This document shows, piece after piece, positions 37,251-43,729 of a stretch of DNA of 64,000 nucleotides. Position numbers and translations under genes: made by a program. The notes under the pieces were generated by a model. It was given only the letters and a program-made list of their open reading frames with translations, had not been told where the DNA came from and did not search any database. Numbering within the stretch: the stretch's first letter is position 1; every line of letters starts with the position of its first letter. Source of the stretch: a virus; IMG/VR virus record IMGVR_UViG_3300022745_000032, positions 1-64,000 of that record. One strand, 5' to 3'.

Positions 37251-38114
37251 TCACCTTCCGGCGAGTTCTGGGGTCCATGCGCAGGGGCGGGGACTTTCGT
37301 AGAGACGCTTGCGGACGTCAGGGAGTTCGCCTTTACTCTTGCCCCTGAAATCGAGTAGGAAGCCTCCCGATTTGGTTCTGGATTGCGATACGACCTTGTG
37401 GCCGAAGCGGGTGAGCCCCTGCCACGGCGGGCTGACGATGATGATCCCGTTGTCATTCTCATAAGATCCGAATACATGGCGATGAGCGCAGCAGACCACG
37501 TTGGGCATGATCTCGCCATTGTTGACCGCCTCCAGCTGTTCCTCCGCGAGGTTGATGGAGAGTTGGGTTGCAGCCAGACCACGACGAATGGAGGTTCCGA
37601 TATGGTGCCTCCAGACCAGTCGCAGTCCATTAAAGTCGATGGTGAGGCGTTGGTGGGCCCATGAGCGGGGTTCGCCCTTGGCGTCCACTCCCGCATAGAG
37701 GTCGGGCTTGGCCCTTAGCACCTTGGCCAATGTCTGCTCTTGGTTGTGGGTATGGCATTCGGTGCCAGCGACCACAAACACAGCCTCGGCCTTTCTGGCC
37801 AGCGGCTCAAGGATCTCAATCGCCGCCTTGAGGTGGTCGCCGGAGTCGGAGGAGATGATCTCGGTTGTCTTGTGATGCACGCCCTCCACCGCATCCCCGT
37901 TGATGACGAGGGCGAATCCGTCCCCGTTCATCGTCTCCTCCACCCACCGGTTGAAGTCCTCCCACTGCTCCCACAACTCCTGTTGCATCCGGTTCTGGAC
38001 GATCTCATTCTCGTTCACGGTTACAAACCCCGGAGGGAGCAACGCTCTCACGCTACCAGCGTGGATGTCAGCAACGGTCAAGATCGCCTTGATCGGCTTG
38101 GAGGATTTTCTCAT
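37251..38114 (-). CDS. calcineurin-like metallophosphoesterase
   Basis: 287 residues with the family's metal-binding motifs in order: AILTVADIHAG (D-x-H, about 14-19), VINGDAVEG (G-D, about 71), GTECHTHN where most enzymes have G-N-H-E (about 116), and CAHRHVFG (H-R-H, about 210). The G-T-E-C-H form lacks the usual Asn, which is known in some phage MPEs. Probably a nuclease or nucleotide phosphatase of the Mre11/SbcD superfamily. First sure gene of the packaging block. Confidence 0.8.
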   Translation of the reverse strand: MRKSSKPIKAILTVADIHAGSVRALLPPGFVTVNENEIVQNRMQQELWEQWEDFNRWVEETMNGDGFALVINGDAVEGVHHKTTEIISSDSGDHLKAAIEILEPLARKAEAVFVVAGTECHTHNQEQTLAKVLRAKPDLYAGVDAKGEPRSWAHQRLTIDFNGLRLVWRHHIGTSIRRGLAATQLSINLAEEQLEAVNNGEIMPNVVCCAHRHVFGSYENDNGIIIVSPPWQGLTRFGHKVVSQSRTKSGGFLLDFRGKSKGELPDVRKRLYESPRPCAWTPELAGR

Positions 38115-38157
38115 GGTTGTGCAGTGGTGGATACGGTGGTGGCGGGGGAAGTCAATC

Positions 38158-38358
38158 CTAGAACGATCGATTCCTTTCCGCCAACCTGACCCACTCCTCC
38201 CTTTGGAGCTTCTTGTCGTGGTTGTATCGCCAGTTGCAGTTGCGATACGACGACCTTACCTCATTCCACAACCTATCCCGGTAACGGGAGTCTTGAGACT
38301 CCTTCCCCGTAAACTCCTCGACCTTGATCAAGGATTCCCTTGGTTTGAATTGGATCAT
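38158..38358 (-). CDS. small basic hypothetical protein
   Basis: 66 residues rich in Arg, Tyr and Trp (RYRDRLWNEVRSSYRNCNWRYNHDKKLQREEW). The composition looks protein-like rather than random and it lies between a spacer and the metallophosphoesterase gene. May bind nucleic acid. The evidence is coding style only. Confidence 0.4.
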   Translation of the reverse strand: MIQFKPRESLIKVEEFTGKESQDSRYRDRLWNEVRSSYRNCNWRYNHDKKLQREEWVRLAERNRSF

Positions 38359-38770
38359 TCAAACATCAAGATAGGTTTTGGTTGTTTAGTCAACCCGGGG
38401 TTTCAATGAACCCGGGGTTTCCCGGGGTTCGTTCTTTAGCGATTTCGGAGAGCACGTTGCAGACACAGCTCACCCAGTGAAGGGATGAGTCATGTCTGCA
38501 ACGCTTGGGATCACTTCGTTCAGAAGCGCTTCCGGTTGAGTATCGCAGTTTCTTGGAGGACCATCCCCTCGGAATTGTCAATTAAAGGGTCTTGCGGCGG
38601 TCCACGCTCACGCCATTGCTGGCACAGGATTTAATGCCGGTAGGTGAATTCCGGCATCCGATTTCCCGTTGCCCTCCTTCCTAGAAATCGGAGGGGCGTT
38701 GTTTTCAGCTGTTATCCGGGTGCTGAAGAAACCCACTACCGACATGACTTGAGGCCCATCGGCCTCCAAG
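38359..38770. other. 412-nt spacer with palindromic repeats and hairpins
   Basis: No convincing gene. It contains two copies of AACCCGGGGTTTC (38392-38404 and 38409-38421) and a partial third copy CCCGGGGTTC (38421-38430). It also contains a 7-bp hairpin ATGCCGG/CCGGCAT (38634-38657) directly followed by an 8-bp hairpin CCGATTTC/GAAATCGG (38658-38691), and a hairpin around 38745-38773 that overlaps the stop of the next gene. A minus-strand frame in 38390-38581 is not supported by composition. Confidence 0.6.
38392..38430. repeat. tandem AACCCGGGGTTTC palindromic repeat
   Basis: Two full copies and one truncated copy of a 13-nt unit centred on the palindrome CCCGGG, spaced 17 nt. Every copy can pair with every other, so alternative hairpins are possible. 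It could be an operator set, a terminator or a replication-related element. It follows directly upstream of the 38158-38358 gene. Confidence 0.6.
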
Positions 38771-39022
38771 TCAAGCGGGATTTGGCTTCATGACGGAAGG
38801 GCGCTTGTCTATGACAAGCCTACGACCGGCCTGCTTGTTGATGACATGGCCCCTTTCATCACGATCCCAATCCCGGTCCATTTGGCTGGCTATACGGGCA
38901 TGTTCCGGGGCGACCCATGAGTTATCATGGTAGTGCCGACGAAATGGCCTACGGGCAGGCAAATCGGGCGAGAAAGAGAATTTAAGGGGACTATCCGACT
39001 CCTTGTTTTGGCTCATGGTCAT
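38771..39022 (-). CDS. small basic hypothetical protein
   Basis: 83 residues; ATG at 39022 or 39016. Arg/His/Asp-rich (RRPFRRHYHDNSWVAPEHARIASQMDRDWDRDERGHVINKQAGRRLVIDKRP). It begins directly after the stop of the gene upstream, so the two are probably co-translated. Stop codon is inside a hairpin (GACTTG/CAAGTC with AGGCC/GGCCT) that may act as a terminator. Unknown function. Confidence 0.5.
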   Translation of the reverse strand: MTMSQNKESDSPLKFSFSPDLPARRPFRRHYHDNSWVAPEHARIASQMDRDWDRDERGHVINKQAGRRLVIDKRPSVMKPNPA

Positions 39023-39241
39023 TTACGGATTCTTCGCACCACCCTCCAGGTCCTTGAAGTACGGATCTACACCGTTCAGGCTGGGGGTTTCGGTGAGGTC
39101 GTACACCAACGGACCACGACGGTCCGGGATGGGGGCATTCGGCTTGGTCGCCTCGCGCATGCGCAGATAGGCGTCCTCAAGCGGTTCGATTTGATCAGCG
39201 GGCATTTCTTGGGTAGGTTGAGTTAACTCACTTCCACTCAA
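39023..39241 (-). CDS. small hypothetical protein
   Basis: 72 residues, acidic N-terminus (TQEMPADQIEPLEDAYLRMREA) and a Pro-rich C-terminal half (PIPDRRGPLVYDLTETPSLNG). Its stop is adjacent to the ATG of the next gene. It lies just after the tRNA-like element. No family recognised. Confidence 0.5.
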   Translation of the reverse strand: MSGSELTQPTQEMPADQIEPLEDAYLRMREATKPNAPIPDRRGPLVYDLTETPSLNGVDPYFKDLEGGAKNP

Positions 39242-39273
39242 CTACCACCCTAATATGGTCCCGTCAAGGATGA

Positions 39274-39380
39274 AGCCCGATGGAGGATTCGAACCTCCAT
39301 CCCCCGACTTAAGCGCCTTGAAGCGCCCCACCAGAAACCTCCGGTGCCATTCAGGGTCCTGCCAATTAGACGAATCGGGC
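39274..39380 (-). tRNA. tRNA-like element, isotype unresolved
   Basis: On the minus strand it has a perfect 7-bp acceptor stem (GCCCGAT/ATCGGGC), a normal D-arm (GTCT-AATTGGCA-GGAC) and a perfect T-arm (GGAGG-TTCGAAT-CCTCC). The part between D- and T-arm is 57 nt, far longer than the usual 17-nt anticodon arm plus variable loop. It contains a hairpin CACCG/TGGTG with an 8-nt loop and a 10-nt direct repeat (GGCGCTTCAA / GGCGCTTAAG). No CCA is encoded. It is either a tRNA with an inserted segment, a degenerate gene, or a tRNA mimic. Confidence 0.55.
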
Positions 39381-39489
39381 TAAGGTGCTGGCTACTTATT
39401 GATCGCGGCCAGCCATCACGTTTAAGGAGTAGTCGTGAACGCGAAAAGGGAAGAGGATCGGCCCCGATTGGAACCGACCCCCTTGTTGA

Positions 39490-39582
39490 TTACTTGGCGT
39501 TACGCGGAAGCAGAATCTTCCACAAGGCAATGTACGCCGTTAGGATTACGGACAGGGTGACCATATCAATGAACACCCCCAC
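39490..39582 (-). CDS. 30-residue single-TM microprotein (putative)
   Basis: GTG start at 39582, immediately downstream of the pyrophosphohydrolase gene (its stop ends at 39591). The peptide has a central hydrophobic helix, VTLSVILTAYIALWKILL, followed by a basic end (PRNAK). An internal ATG would give a shorter form. Small membrane peptides are common in phage early regions, but there is only sequence composition as evidence. Confidence 0.4.
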   Translation of the reverse strand: MGVFIDMVTLSVILTAYIALWKILLPRNAK

Positions 39583-39590
39583 GATATGGC

Positions 39591-39932
39591 TCAGGATGGC
39601 TTCTTGTCAACTGGCTTTTGGTACCTGTCATCTATGGCCGTGCCATCCGCTTGGTTCTGGAGGACGAACATGAGCCTGCAGGCGGCATGGGCCAGGTGGC
39701 TCCTGCCCGACTCGCCATCAAAGGTATTCCCGTCCATGAACTCGTAGATATGGCGGAGGGCGCAGGAGAGGTTCCTTGAGACCTCCATCCCCTTCCTGTA
39801 ATTGTTGAAGTCACGGTACTTGTGATGGCCGTAGGCTTGGACCATGGAAATCTCCCTCAGGGCTGCCGGAGGGAGGTTGGCCAGGGGCGGTTTGCCATCA
39901 TCGTAGGTGGCGGCTTTAGCTTCCGGTGTCAT
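39591..39932 (-). CDS. DUF5664 / MazZ-type dATP-dGTP pyrophosphohydrolase-like
   Basis: 113 residues matching the DUF5664 pattern: YDDGKPPLANLPPAALREI, then AYGHHKYRDFNNYRKGMEVSRNLSCALRHIYEFMDG, then FDGESGRSHLAHAACRLMFVL with the conserved E-S-G-x-x-H-L-A-H-A. This is an all-alpha NTP pyrophosphatase-type fold related to MazG. Related enzymes (MazZ) act in phages with 2-aminoadenine DNA, but most DUF5664 genes do not indicate Z-DNA, and no PurZ is seen here. It overlaps the next gene's 5' end by 17 nt. Confidence 0.7.
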   Translation of the reverse strand: MTPEAKAATYDDGKPPLANLPPAALREISMVQAYGHHKYRDFNNYRKGMEVSRNLSCALRHIYEFMDGNTFDGESGRSHLAHAACRLMFVLQNQADGTAIDDRYQKPVDKKPS

Positions 39933-40125
39933 GGCAGGTGCAGGGTCGGGATTTCTTGCAGTCCTCGCAGGTGAGGCCTTCTCCGCAGCTCACCGTTTCC
40001 AGCGCATCCCAGTTGGCCTGGGCCTGGGCCTGGGCCTTGGTCAGTTCGGCATGGAGCCTTTTGACCTCGGCTTCCAGGTGGGCGATGACCTGCTTGTAGG
40101 CGTATTCGTTGTCGGAGGTGAGCAT
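39916..40125 (-). CDS. small coiled-coil / CxxC protein
   Basis: 69 residues: helix YKQVIAHLEAEVKRLHAELTKAQAQAQANW followed by a Cys-rich tail (VSCGEGLTCEDCKKSRPCTC). The tail may bind zinc. Located in a run of three small coupled genes before the divergent point. Function unknown. Confidence 0.55.
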   Translation of the reverse strand: MLTSDNEYAYKQVIAHLEAEVKRLHAELTKAQAQAQANWDALETVSCGEGLTCEDCKKSRPCTCHDTGS

Positions 40126-40128
40126 GGA

Positions 40129-40329
40129 TTAGGCTCCTCGTTGGGGGGTTGAACGGCACTCCTTCATGCCGAAGTGCTTCAACCAGGCAACCCCGATCTT
40201 GATGGAATAGCTGCAATCAGGGCAGAGGAAGCCGAGATCGGGATCCTCCCGCAGCTGGGACTTGTCCAAGTACTCGATCCTGCTTTCGCAGCAGGAGCAG
40301 GTGACGTGCTGGACGGCCTTGGCGTTCAT
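40129..40329 (-). CDS. zinc-ribbon protein
   Basis: 66 residues from ATG 40329 (overlapping the upstream stop, TGATG). It carries VTCSCCESRIEYL ... LGFLCPDCSYSI, two CxxC knuckles about 25 residues apart, which is the classic zinc ribbon seen in small phage transcription or replication accessory proteins. The rest is short and basic. Likely binds nucleic acid or protein; no more can be said. Confidence 0.6.
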   Translation of the reverse strand: MNAKAVQHVTCSCCESRIEYLDKSQLREDPDLGFLCPDCSYSIKIGVAWLKHFGMKECRSTPQRGA

Positions 40330-40520
40330 CAGGCCACCTCCTTCATCGCCTCGACGGCACGGGCCATGCGGACGAATTCGGAGCTGATGCTGCGCTTGGC
40401 CAGACGGTTGGCCTTGTTCAGTTGGCCGAGGCGGTAGAGGGGCTTCGGCTTTTCGAGGCCCATCCACTTGAGATAGGCCTTCTGCTTGCGACTCACCTTG
40501 GGAGCAGGTTTGATCTTCAT
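40329..40520 (-). CDS. small basic protein at divergent point
   Basis: 63 residues from ATG 40520. Very basic and helical (KIKPAPKVSRKQKAYLKWMGLEKPKPLYRLGQLNKANRLAKRSISSEF). It is the first leftward gene next to the divergence from rightward genes, only about 45 nt apart. May be a DNA-binding early protein. No promoter motif is clear in the short gap. Confidence 0.5.
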   Translation of the reverse strand: MKIKPAPKVSRKQKAYLKWMGLEKPKPLYRLGQLNKANRLAKRSISSEFVRMARAVEAMKEVA

Positions 40521-40564
40521 CGATTGGGGGAATATCGGGAATCGGGATTCGGAAATCAAGTCCC

Positions 40565-40903
40565 TTGTTCAGAAAAATGAACTTTCCTCTTGAATTCATC
40601 GCCATGAGACGTACGCTCGGATCCCTCATGGAAGACAAAACAAGTCCCTCTTCGGACATGGAGGCGCTGAAGGAGCGCTTTCTGATCCTCAGCCAGCAGG
40701 CGAGTTACCTTGAGGTAACGGCCAAAGCCGCCTCCCTTGACCCATCGGTCAGGACCTTCGAGGCCGCGTTGGAGGATTTGGCGCGGGTTTCCGCCGCCGT
40801 CAGCCTCCTCCTTTCGAGGGGAGGGTTCGCCCATCCCCCGACCAACGATCAGGTCAGGAACGCCCTCAATGCGCTCAAGGAGGCGTCCAAGCTGAACAAA
40901 TGA
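40565..40903 (+). CDS. first rightward gene, small helical protein
   Basis: Up to 112 residues; an internal ATG (40604 or 40628) is equally possible, as no SD sequence is present. The main part MEALKERFLILSQQASYLEVTAKAASLDPSVRTFEAALEDLARVSAAVSLLLSRG is helical. Its stop overlaps the next ATG (ATGA). First of five ATGA-coupled genes. Unknown function. Confidence 0.55.
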   Translation: MFRKMNFPLEFIAMRRTLGSLMEDKTSPSSDMEALKERFLILSQQASYLEVTAKAASLDPSVRTFEAALEDLARVSAAVSLLLSRGGFAHPPTNDQVRNALNALKEASKLNK

Positions 40904-41301
40904 ACAACCGCTACCAGTTCACCTTCAGTTGGAGGGTCAAACTCCCCAAGGGGAAGTTTTGGGAGGGGGAGAGCACGATGAATATCGACGCCACCAATCC
41001 CGTCTCCGCTATCTCGGAGTTCCACAAGCGGGTCCAGCTGAGCCGCCAGTTGGATCCCTCCAACCGCACGGTCACCCTCCGCCCAACCCTCAGGGCGGAT
41101 GAATACTCGGTCAAATCCTTCACCCAGATCTACCACGATGCCCACAAGAACCTTGTCCGATCCGCCTTCGACTACCCCCAATCCCCCAACCCCGACCTTC
41201 AGGACCATCACGGGAAGCGATTGGAGGGAGGCCATCAGAAGGGCGAGGAATACGCCGAACTCGATCTCGGATCGGCTAAGGGAGTTGCGAAATCTTCATG
41301 A
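40900..41301 (+). CDS. hypothetical protein
   Basis: 133 residues, start by ATGA overlap. N-terminal beta-strand motif RYQFTFSWRVKLPKGKFWEGES, then a helix (NPVSAISEFHKRVQLSRQL). The last 35 residues are less protein-like, and an overlapping frame (41138-41329) encodes a well-formed amphipathic helix (SDWREAIRRARNTPNSISDRLRELRNL). The true 3' end in this region is therefore not fully clear. Confidence 0.55.
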   Translation: MNNRYQFTFSWRVKLPKGKFWEGESTMNIDATNPVSAISEFHKRVQLSRQLDPSNRTVTLRPTLRADEYSVKSFTQIYHDAHKNLVRSAFDYPQSPNPDLQDHHGKRLEGGHQKGEEYAELDLGSAKGVAKSS

Positions 41302-41510
41302 AGCCAAGAATCGATCAGTTCTACCTTGATCCCCGGTTTGGCCGGATCAAGGCCGCAGGCGAGGAGGGCGATGCCTACCTCTTTCACGGCTACGAGACCT
41401 TGAGCAAGGGGCGGATCCTGGAGTCCAGGTACGCCTACAAGATCAACCGGGACGAGTTCAGCAAACGGGTTGAACTCGGCCTTATCCAACCCTCCGTTCC
41501 CCCGCAATGA
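41298..41510 (+). CDS. small hypothetical protein
   Basis: 70 residues coupled by ATGA to both neighbours. Compact beta sequence IDQFYLDPRFGRIKAAGEEGDAYLFHGYETLSKG followed by a helix. No family recognised; typical small phage early protein. Confidence 0.55.
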   Translation: MKPRIDQFYLDPRFGRIKAAGEEGDAYLFHGYETLSKGRILESRYAYKINRDEFSKRVELGLIQPSVPPQ

Positions 41511-41917
41511 AGCTTAACGACTACCAATCAGGCGCCCTTAGAACCGCCCCGCAAGGCCACGACACCAACCGGGAGATGCTCCATGCCGTCCTGGGCTTGG
41601 TCACGGAGGCGGGGGAGTTGGCGGATGCCTTGAAGAAGCAGCTCGCCTATGGCAAGCCCGTTGACCGGGTGAACTTGATCGAGGAGGCGGGGGACGTGCT
41701 TTGGTACCTGCCGTTGTTGGCGAGGGCCCTCGGCACCGACCTTGAGACCATCGGCAGGATCAATTTGGAGAAGTTGAGAAAGCGCTATCCCGACAAGTTC
41801 TCGGAGGATCTCGCCAACCATCGGACGTTGGAGGTGGAGAGGGAGACGTTGGAGAGGCTCTCGACCCCTTCCGCCCACCGCAACATCTCCCTCCTTGACC
41901 ACGGGGATGAGTCATGA
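41507..41917 (+). CDS. MazG-like nucleotide pyrophosphohydrolase
   Basis: 136 residues. The motif LVTEAGELADALKKQ followed by LIEEAGDVLWYLPLLARALG is the E-E-x-x-E-x-n-E-x-x-D metal site of MazG/dUTPase-like all-alpha pyrophosphohydrolases. It should hydrolyse noncanonical or excess NTPs to NMP and PPi, as do many phage MazG homologues that alter (p)ppGpp or nucleotide pools. Coupled by ATGA. The phage also encodes a DUF5664 enzyme at 39591. Confidence 0.8.
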   Translation: MKLNDYQSGALRTAPQGHDTNREMLHAVLGLVTEAGELADALKKQLAYGKPVDRVNLIEEAGDVLWYLPLLARALGTDLETIGRINLEKLRKRYPDKFSEDLANHRTLEVERETLERLSTPSAHRNISLLDHGDES

Positions 41918-42592
41918 GGGTGCTTGTTGGATGCGAGATGGGAGGTCGGGTGAGGGATGCCTTCATCGCCAAGGGGCATGAGGCCGTTTCCTGCGACCTC
42001 CTTCCCTCCGAGACTCCCGGCCCCCATATCCAAGGGGACCTCTTGGAGGTCCTTGATCAAGGTTGGGACCTGGGGATCTTCTTCCCTCCCTGCACCTATC
42101 TCTCAAGTTCGGGCATCCATTGGACGAGGAGGGGGGCTGAGGGATCCCAAGCTGACGGAGGATGCGGCTTATTTCTTCCTTCGGCTTTGGCTCGCCAAGA
42201 TCCCCAAGATCGCCATTGAGAACCCCATCGTGGTCATGAGCACCCGCTTCCGCCCACCCGACCAGATCATCCAGCCCTACGACTTCGGGGAGGATGCCAG
42301 CAAGCGCACCTGCCTTTGGTTGAAGGACCTCCCTCCCCTCAAACCCACCAAGAGAATCCCTCCAAGGTACGTTTGCCCCTCCTGCAAGGGAGAGTTCAGG
42401 GAGGCGGACGGATTCAAGGTTGGAAAGAACCCCAGATGCCCCTCCTGCCCCCAACCCTCCAAACTCCTCCCCCGTTGGAGCAACCAAACCTCCTCAGGCC
42501 AGAACAAGCTACCCCCATCAGAAAGAAGGGCAATTGACAGGTCCAAGACCTACCTCGGGATAGCAAAGGCAATGGCGGAGGCTTGGGGTTGA
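41914..42592 (+). CDS. cytosine methyltransferase-like protein, frameshifted
   Basis: Frame 1 (41914-42219) encodes MRVLVGCEMGGRVRDAF ... LGIFFPPCTYLSSSG, the N-terminal SAM-binding and PPC catalytic part of small phage DNA cytosine methyltransferases. Frame 2 (through 42592) continues after about 42131 with RDPKLTEDAAYFFLRLWLAKIPKIAIENP, the motif VIII-like block and a zinc-ribbon-like CPSCKG ... CPSCPQ end. The switch is at a run of six G (42131-42136), so either a mutation, a sequence error, or a programmed frameshift joins them. Complete frames together give about 225 residues. Confidence 0.6.
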
Positions 42593-42601
42593 CAGGATCA
42601 T

Positions 42602-42634
42602 CCTCCCAGAATCAACGGGGAGGCCCTTCTTTTG
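42602..42634 (+). terminator. rho-independent terminator after early operon
   Basis: CCTCCC (42602-42607) pairs with GGGAGG (42618-42623), loop of 10 nt, followed by CCCTTCTTTTGGCTTTT. This would stop rightward transcription ten bases after the methyltransferase-like gene. Confidence 0.7.
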
Positions 42635-42679
42635 GCTTTTACGGGCATTTGAGGGTTGGGGGTATACGTTGGTAGCCAT

Positions 42680-42718
42680 TTGGGGAGATCGGGCCTTTAA
42701 GGCCCCTTTCCGCCCCAA
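42680..42718. terminator. nested hairpin between convergent genes
   Basis: An outer TTGGGG/CCCCAA and an inner GGGCC/GGCCC (loop TTTAA) form a long imperfect hairpin in the spacer between the rightward operon and the leftward gene at 42720. Followed by T-rich sequence on neither strand, so weaker as a terminator than the one at 42602. Confidence 0.45.
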
Positions 42719-42719
42719 C

Positions 42720-43019
42720 CTAAGCCATCTCCTCCAACCGCTTCAACCTTTCCTTCACCTCAAGGTACCTTGACCTCCAAAAGGACACCTGGTCGCTTTC
42801 GGAAACGGAAAGCATCTCCTCCACCCTCTTGCTTAAGAGGTCATTCTCCTTCTCCAACCTCTCAACATCATCCAGCAGGGCTTTAACCTTGGAGGGGTCG
42901 GAAGTCCCATCCCCCACCCGCCCCTCCCTCAAAACCGCCTCCAGCAAAGGAACCTTGGAGGGAGAGACTCTCCTTGCAAAGAGGACATTCCCCAATTTCG
43001 GCCTACCCCTGCGCTTCAT
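42720..43019 (-). CDS. small DNA-binding-type regulator (leftward)
   Basis: 99 residues from ATG 43019 (two further in-frame ATGs upstream to 43064). The N-terminal KRRGRPKLGNVLFARRVSPSKVPLLEAVL is a basic AT-hook-like segment; residues 45-99 are a coiled coil (VERLEKENDLLSKRVEEML). The only leftward gene in the rightward half. Repeats of AAACGGAAAT near its start suggest autoregulation. Confidence 0.55.
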   Translation of the reverse strand: MKRRGRPKLGNVLFARRVSPSKVPLLEAVLREGRVGDGTSDPSKVKALLDDVERLEKENDLLSKRVEEMLSVSESDQVSFWRSRYLEVKERLKRLEEMA

Positions 43020-43050
43020 AAGTGAAGAGTTCATAAGAACCGAATTGTTG

Positions 43051-43104
43051 AAACGGAAATTCATTAGTTGTCAACAGAAATTCAGGTATTTCCGAAACGG
43101 AAAT
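43051..43104. promoter_or_regulatory. repeated operator-like element AAACGGAAAT
   Basis: A single copy at 43051-43060 and a palindrome ATTTCCG-AAA-CGGAAAT at 43088-43104 lie just upstream of the leftward regulator gene. The motif's two copies have the same orientation plus one inverted half site. The tight spacing and position fit an operator for the 42720-43019 product or for a host regulator. Confidence 0.5.
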
Positions 43105-43290
43105 TAAAAAAAGGGGAGGGTACCCTAAAATTACCCCATAGGGGGTCCTGATAAAGGGGGAGGGGCCTTTGGGAATAAACTTAGAGTCTGCGTTCTAGTT
43201 ATGACTTGAAGGTATTTCCCCCGCTTGGGCTTGGCCCCGGGGTGGTGGGGTACCCCTGGGTAGTGCCTCGGGGTCATGGGGTTGGGTGAT

Positions 43291-43306
43291 TGTTCCACGT
43301 GGAACA
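43291..43306. promoter_or_regulatory. perfect 16-bp parS-type ParB-binding palindrome
   Basis: TGTTCCACGTGGAACA, which is the canonical bacterial parS consensus of the GTTCCACGTGGAAC type, perfectly palindromic. No parA or parB gene is present in the window. The site could recruit host ParB to the phage genome or be a mimic. A single copy was seen; a chance match of 16 bases is very unlikely. Confidence 0.7.
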
Positions 43307-43400
43307 TTGGGTCTTGGGGTGACGGCGCAAGGGTCCGCTCCGCCCCCAAGGTCCGCCCCGGTCCGGGAGGAATGATTATTCATGAAATCTCATGGAGGCT

Positions 43401-43419
43401 ATTGAGACTCGGTCTCAAT
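43401..43419. repeat. 8-bp inverted repeat ATTGAGAC-TCG-GTCTCAAT
   Basis: Perfect 8-bp arms with 3-nt spacer, in the spacer before the 151-residue gene at 43730. Suits a dimeric regulator site or small hairpin. It lies about 100 nt downstream of parS. Confidence 0.45.
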
Positions 43420-43729
43420 CCTGGGACCTGGCACGGTTTGTGAACCTAGCGCAGTTCCGGTCGCAACTACCTCCCCTTCCATGCCAAGCTAACCCATTAG
43501 AAGATTCTCTTATGGGGGTTATTAGGGGAGATTCTGCTTTGTGAAACCCTGGTATCTGCTATCGACGGCAGAGGGGAGATAGTATCCACTGCCGGTGTCC
43601 GCAAGGACTGCTCTTTGATTTGCTCGCACGTTCGCGCTGTCAGGCTGTGACGAAATCGCAGACCGGCAAGGGGGAGGCATTCCGCCAACCTCCGGCATCG
43701 CAACTAGCCATCCTTGCAGACTTCACCAT

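Larger units (their letters stand above)
43105..43729. other. non-coding region with parS-like site and hairpins
   Basis: About 625 nt without a supportable gene. It begins with an A-rich tract and a GGTACC-centred hairpin near 43125. A perfect parS-like palindrome lies at 43291-43306, and ATTGAGAC/GTCTCAAT inverted repeats at 43401-43419. The 3' part has hairpins such as CGGCAG/CTGCCG around 43565-43595. Frames crossing parS give only spurious peptides. Confidence 0.6.

Noticed and set aside
39591-39932. Call of a 2-aminoadenine (Z) genome from the DUF5664 enzyme
   Set aside because: DUF5664 occurs widely, and no PurZ or DatZ is visible in the window, so the claim is not supported.
43131-43383. 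Minus-strand ORFs with FHVEQ across parS
   Set aside because: The FHVEQ peptide is a by-product of the parS palindrome sequence. Composition is Pro/Gly-rich and not protein-like.
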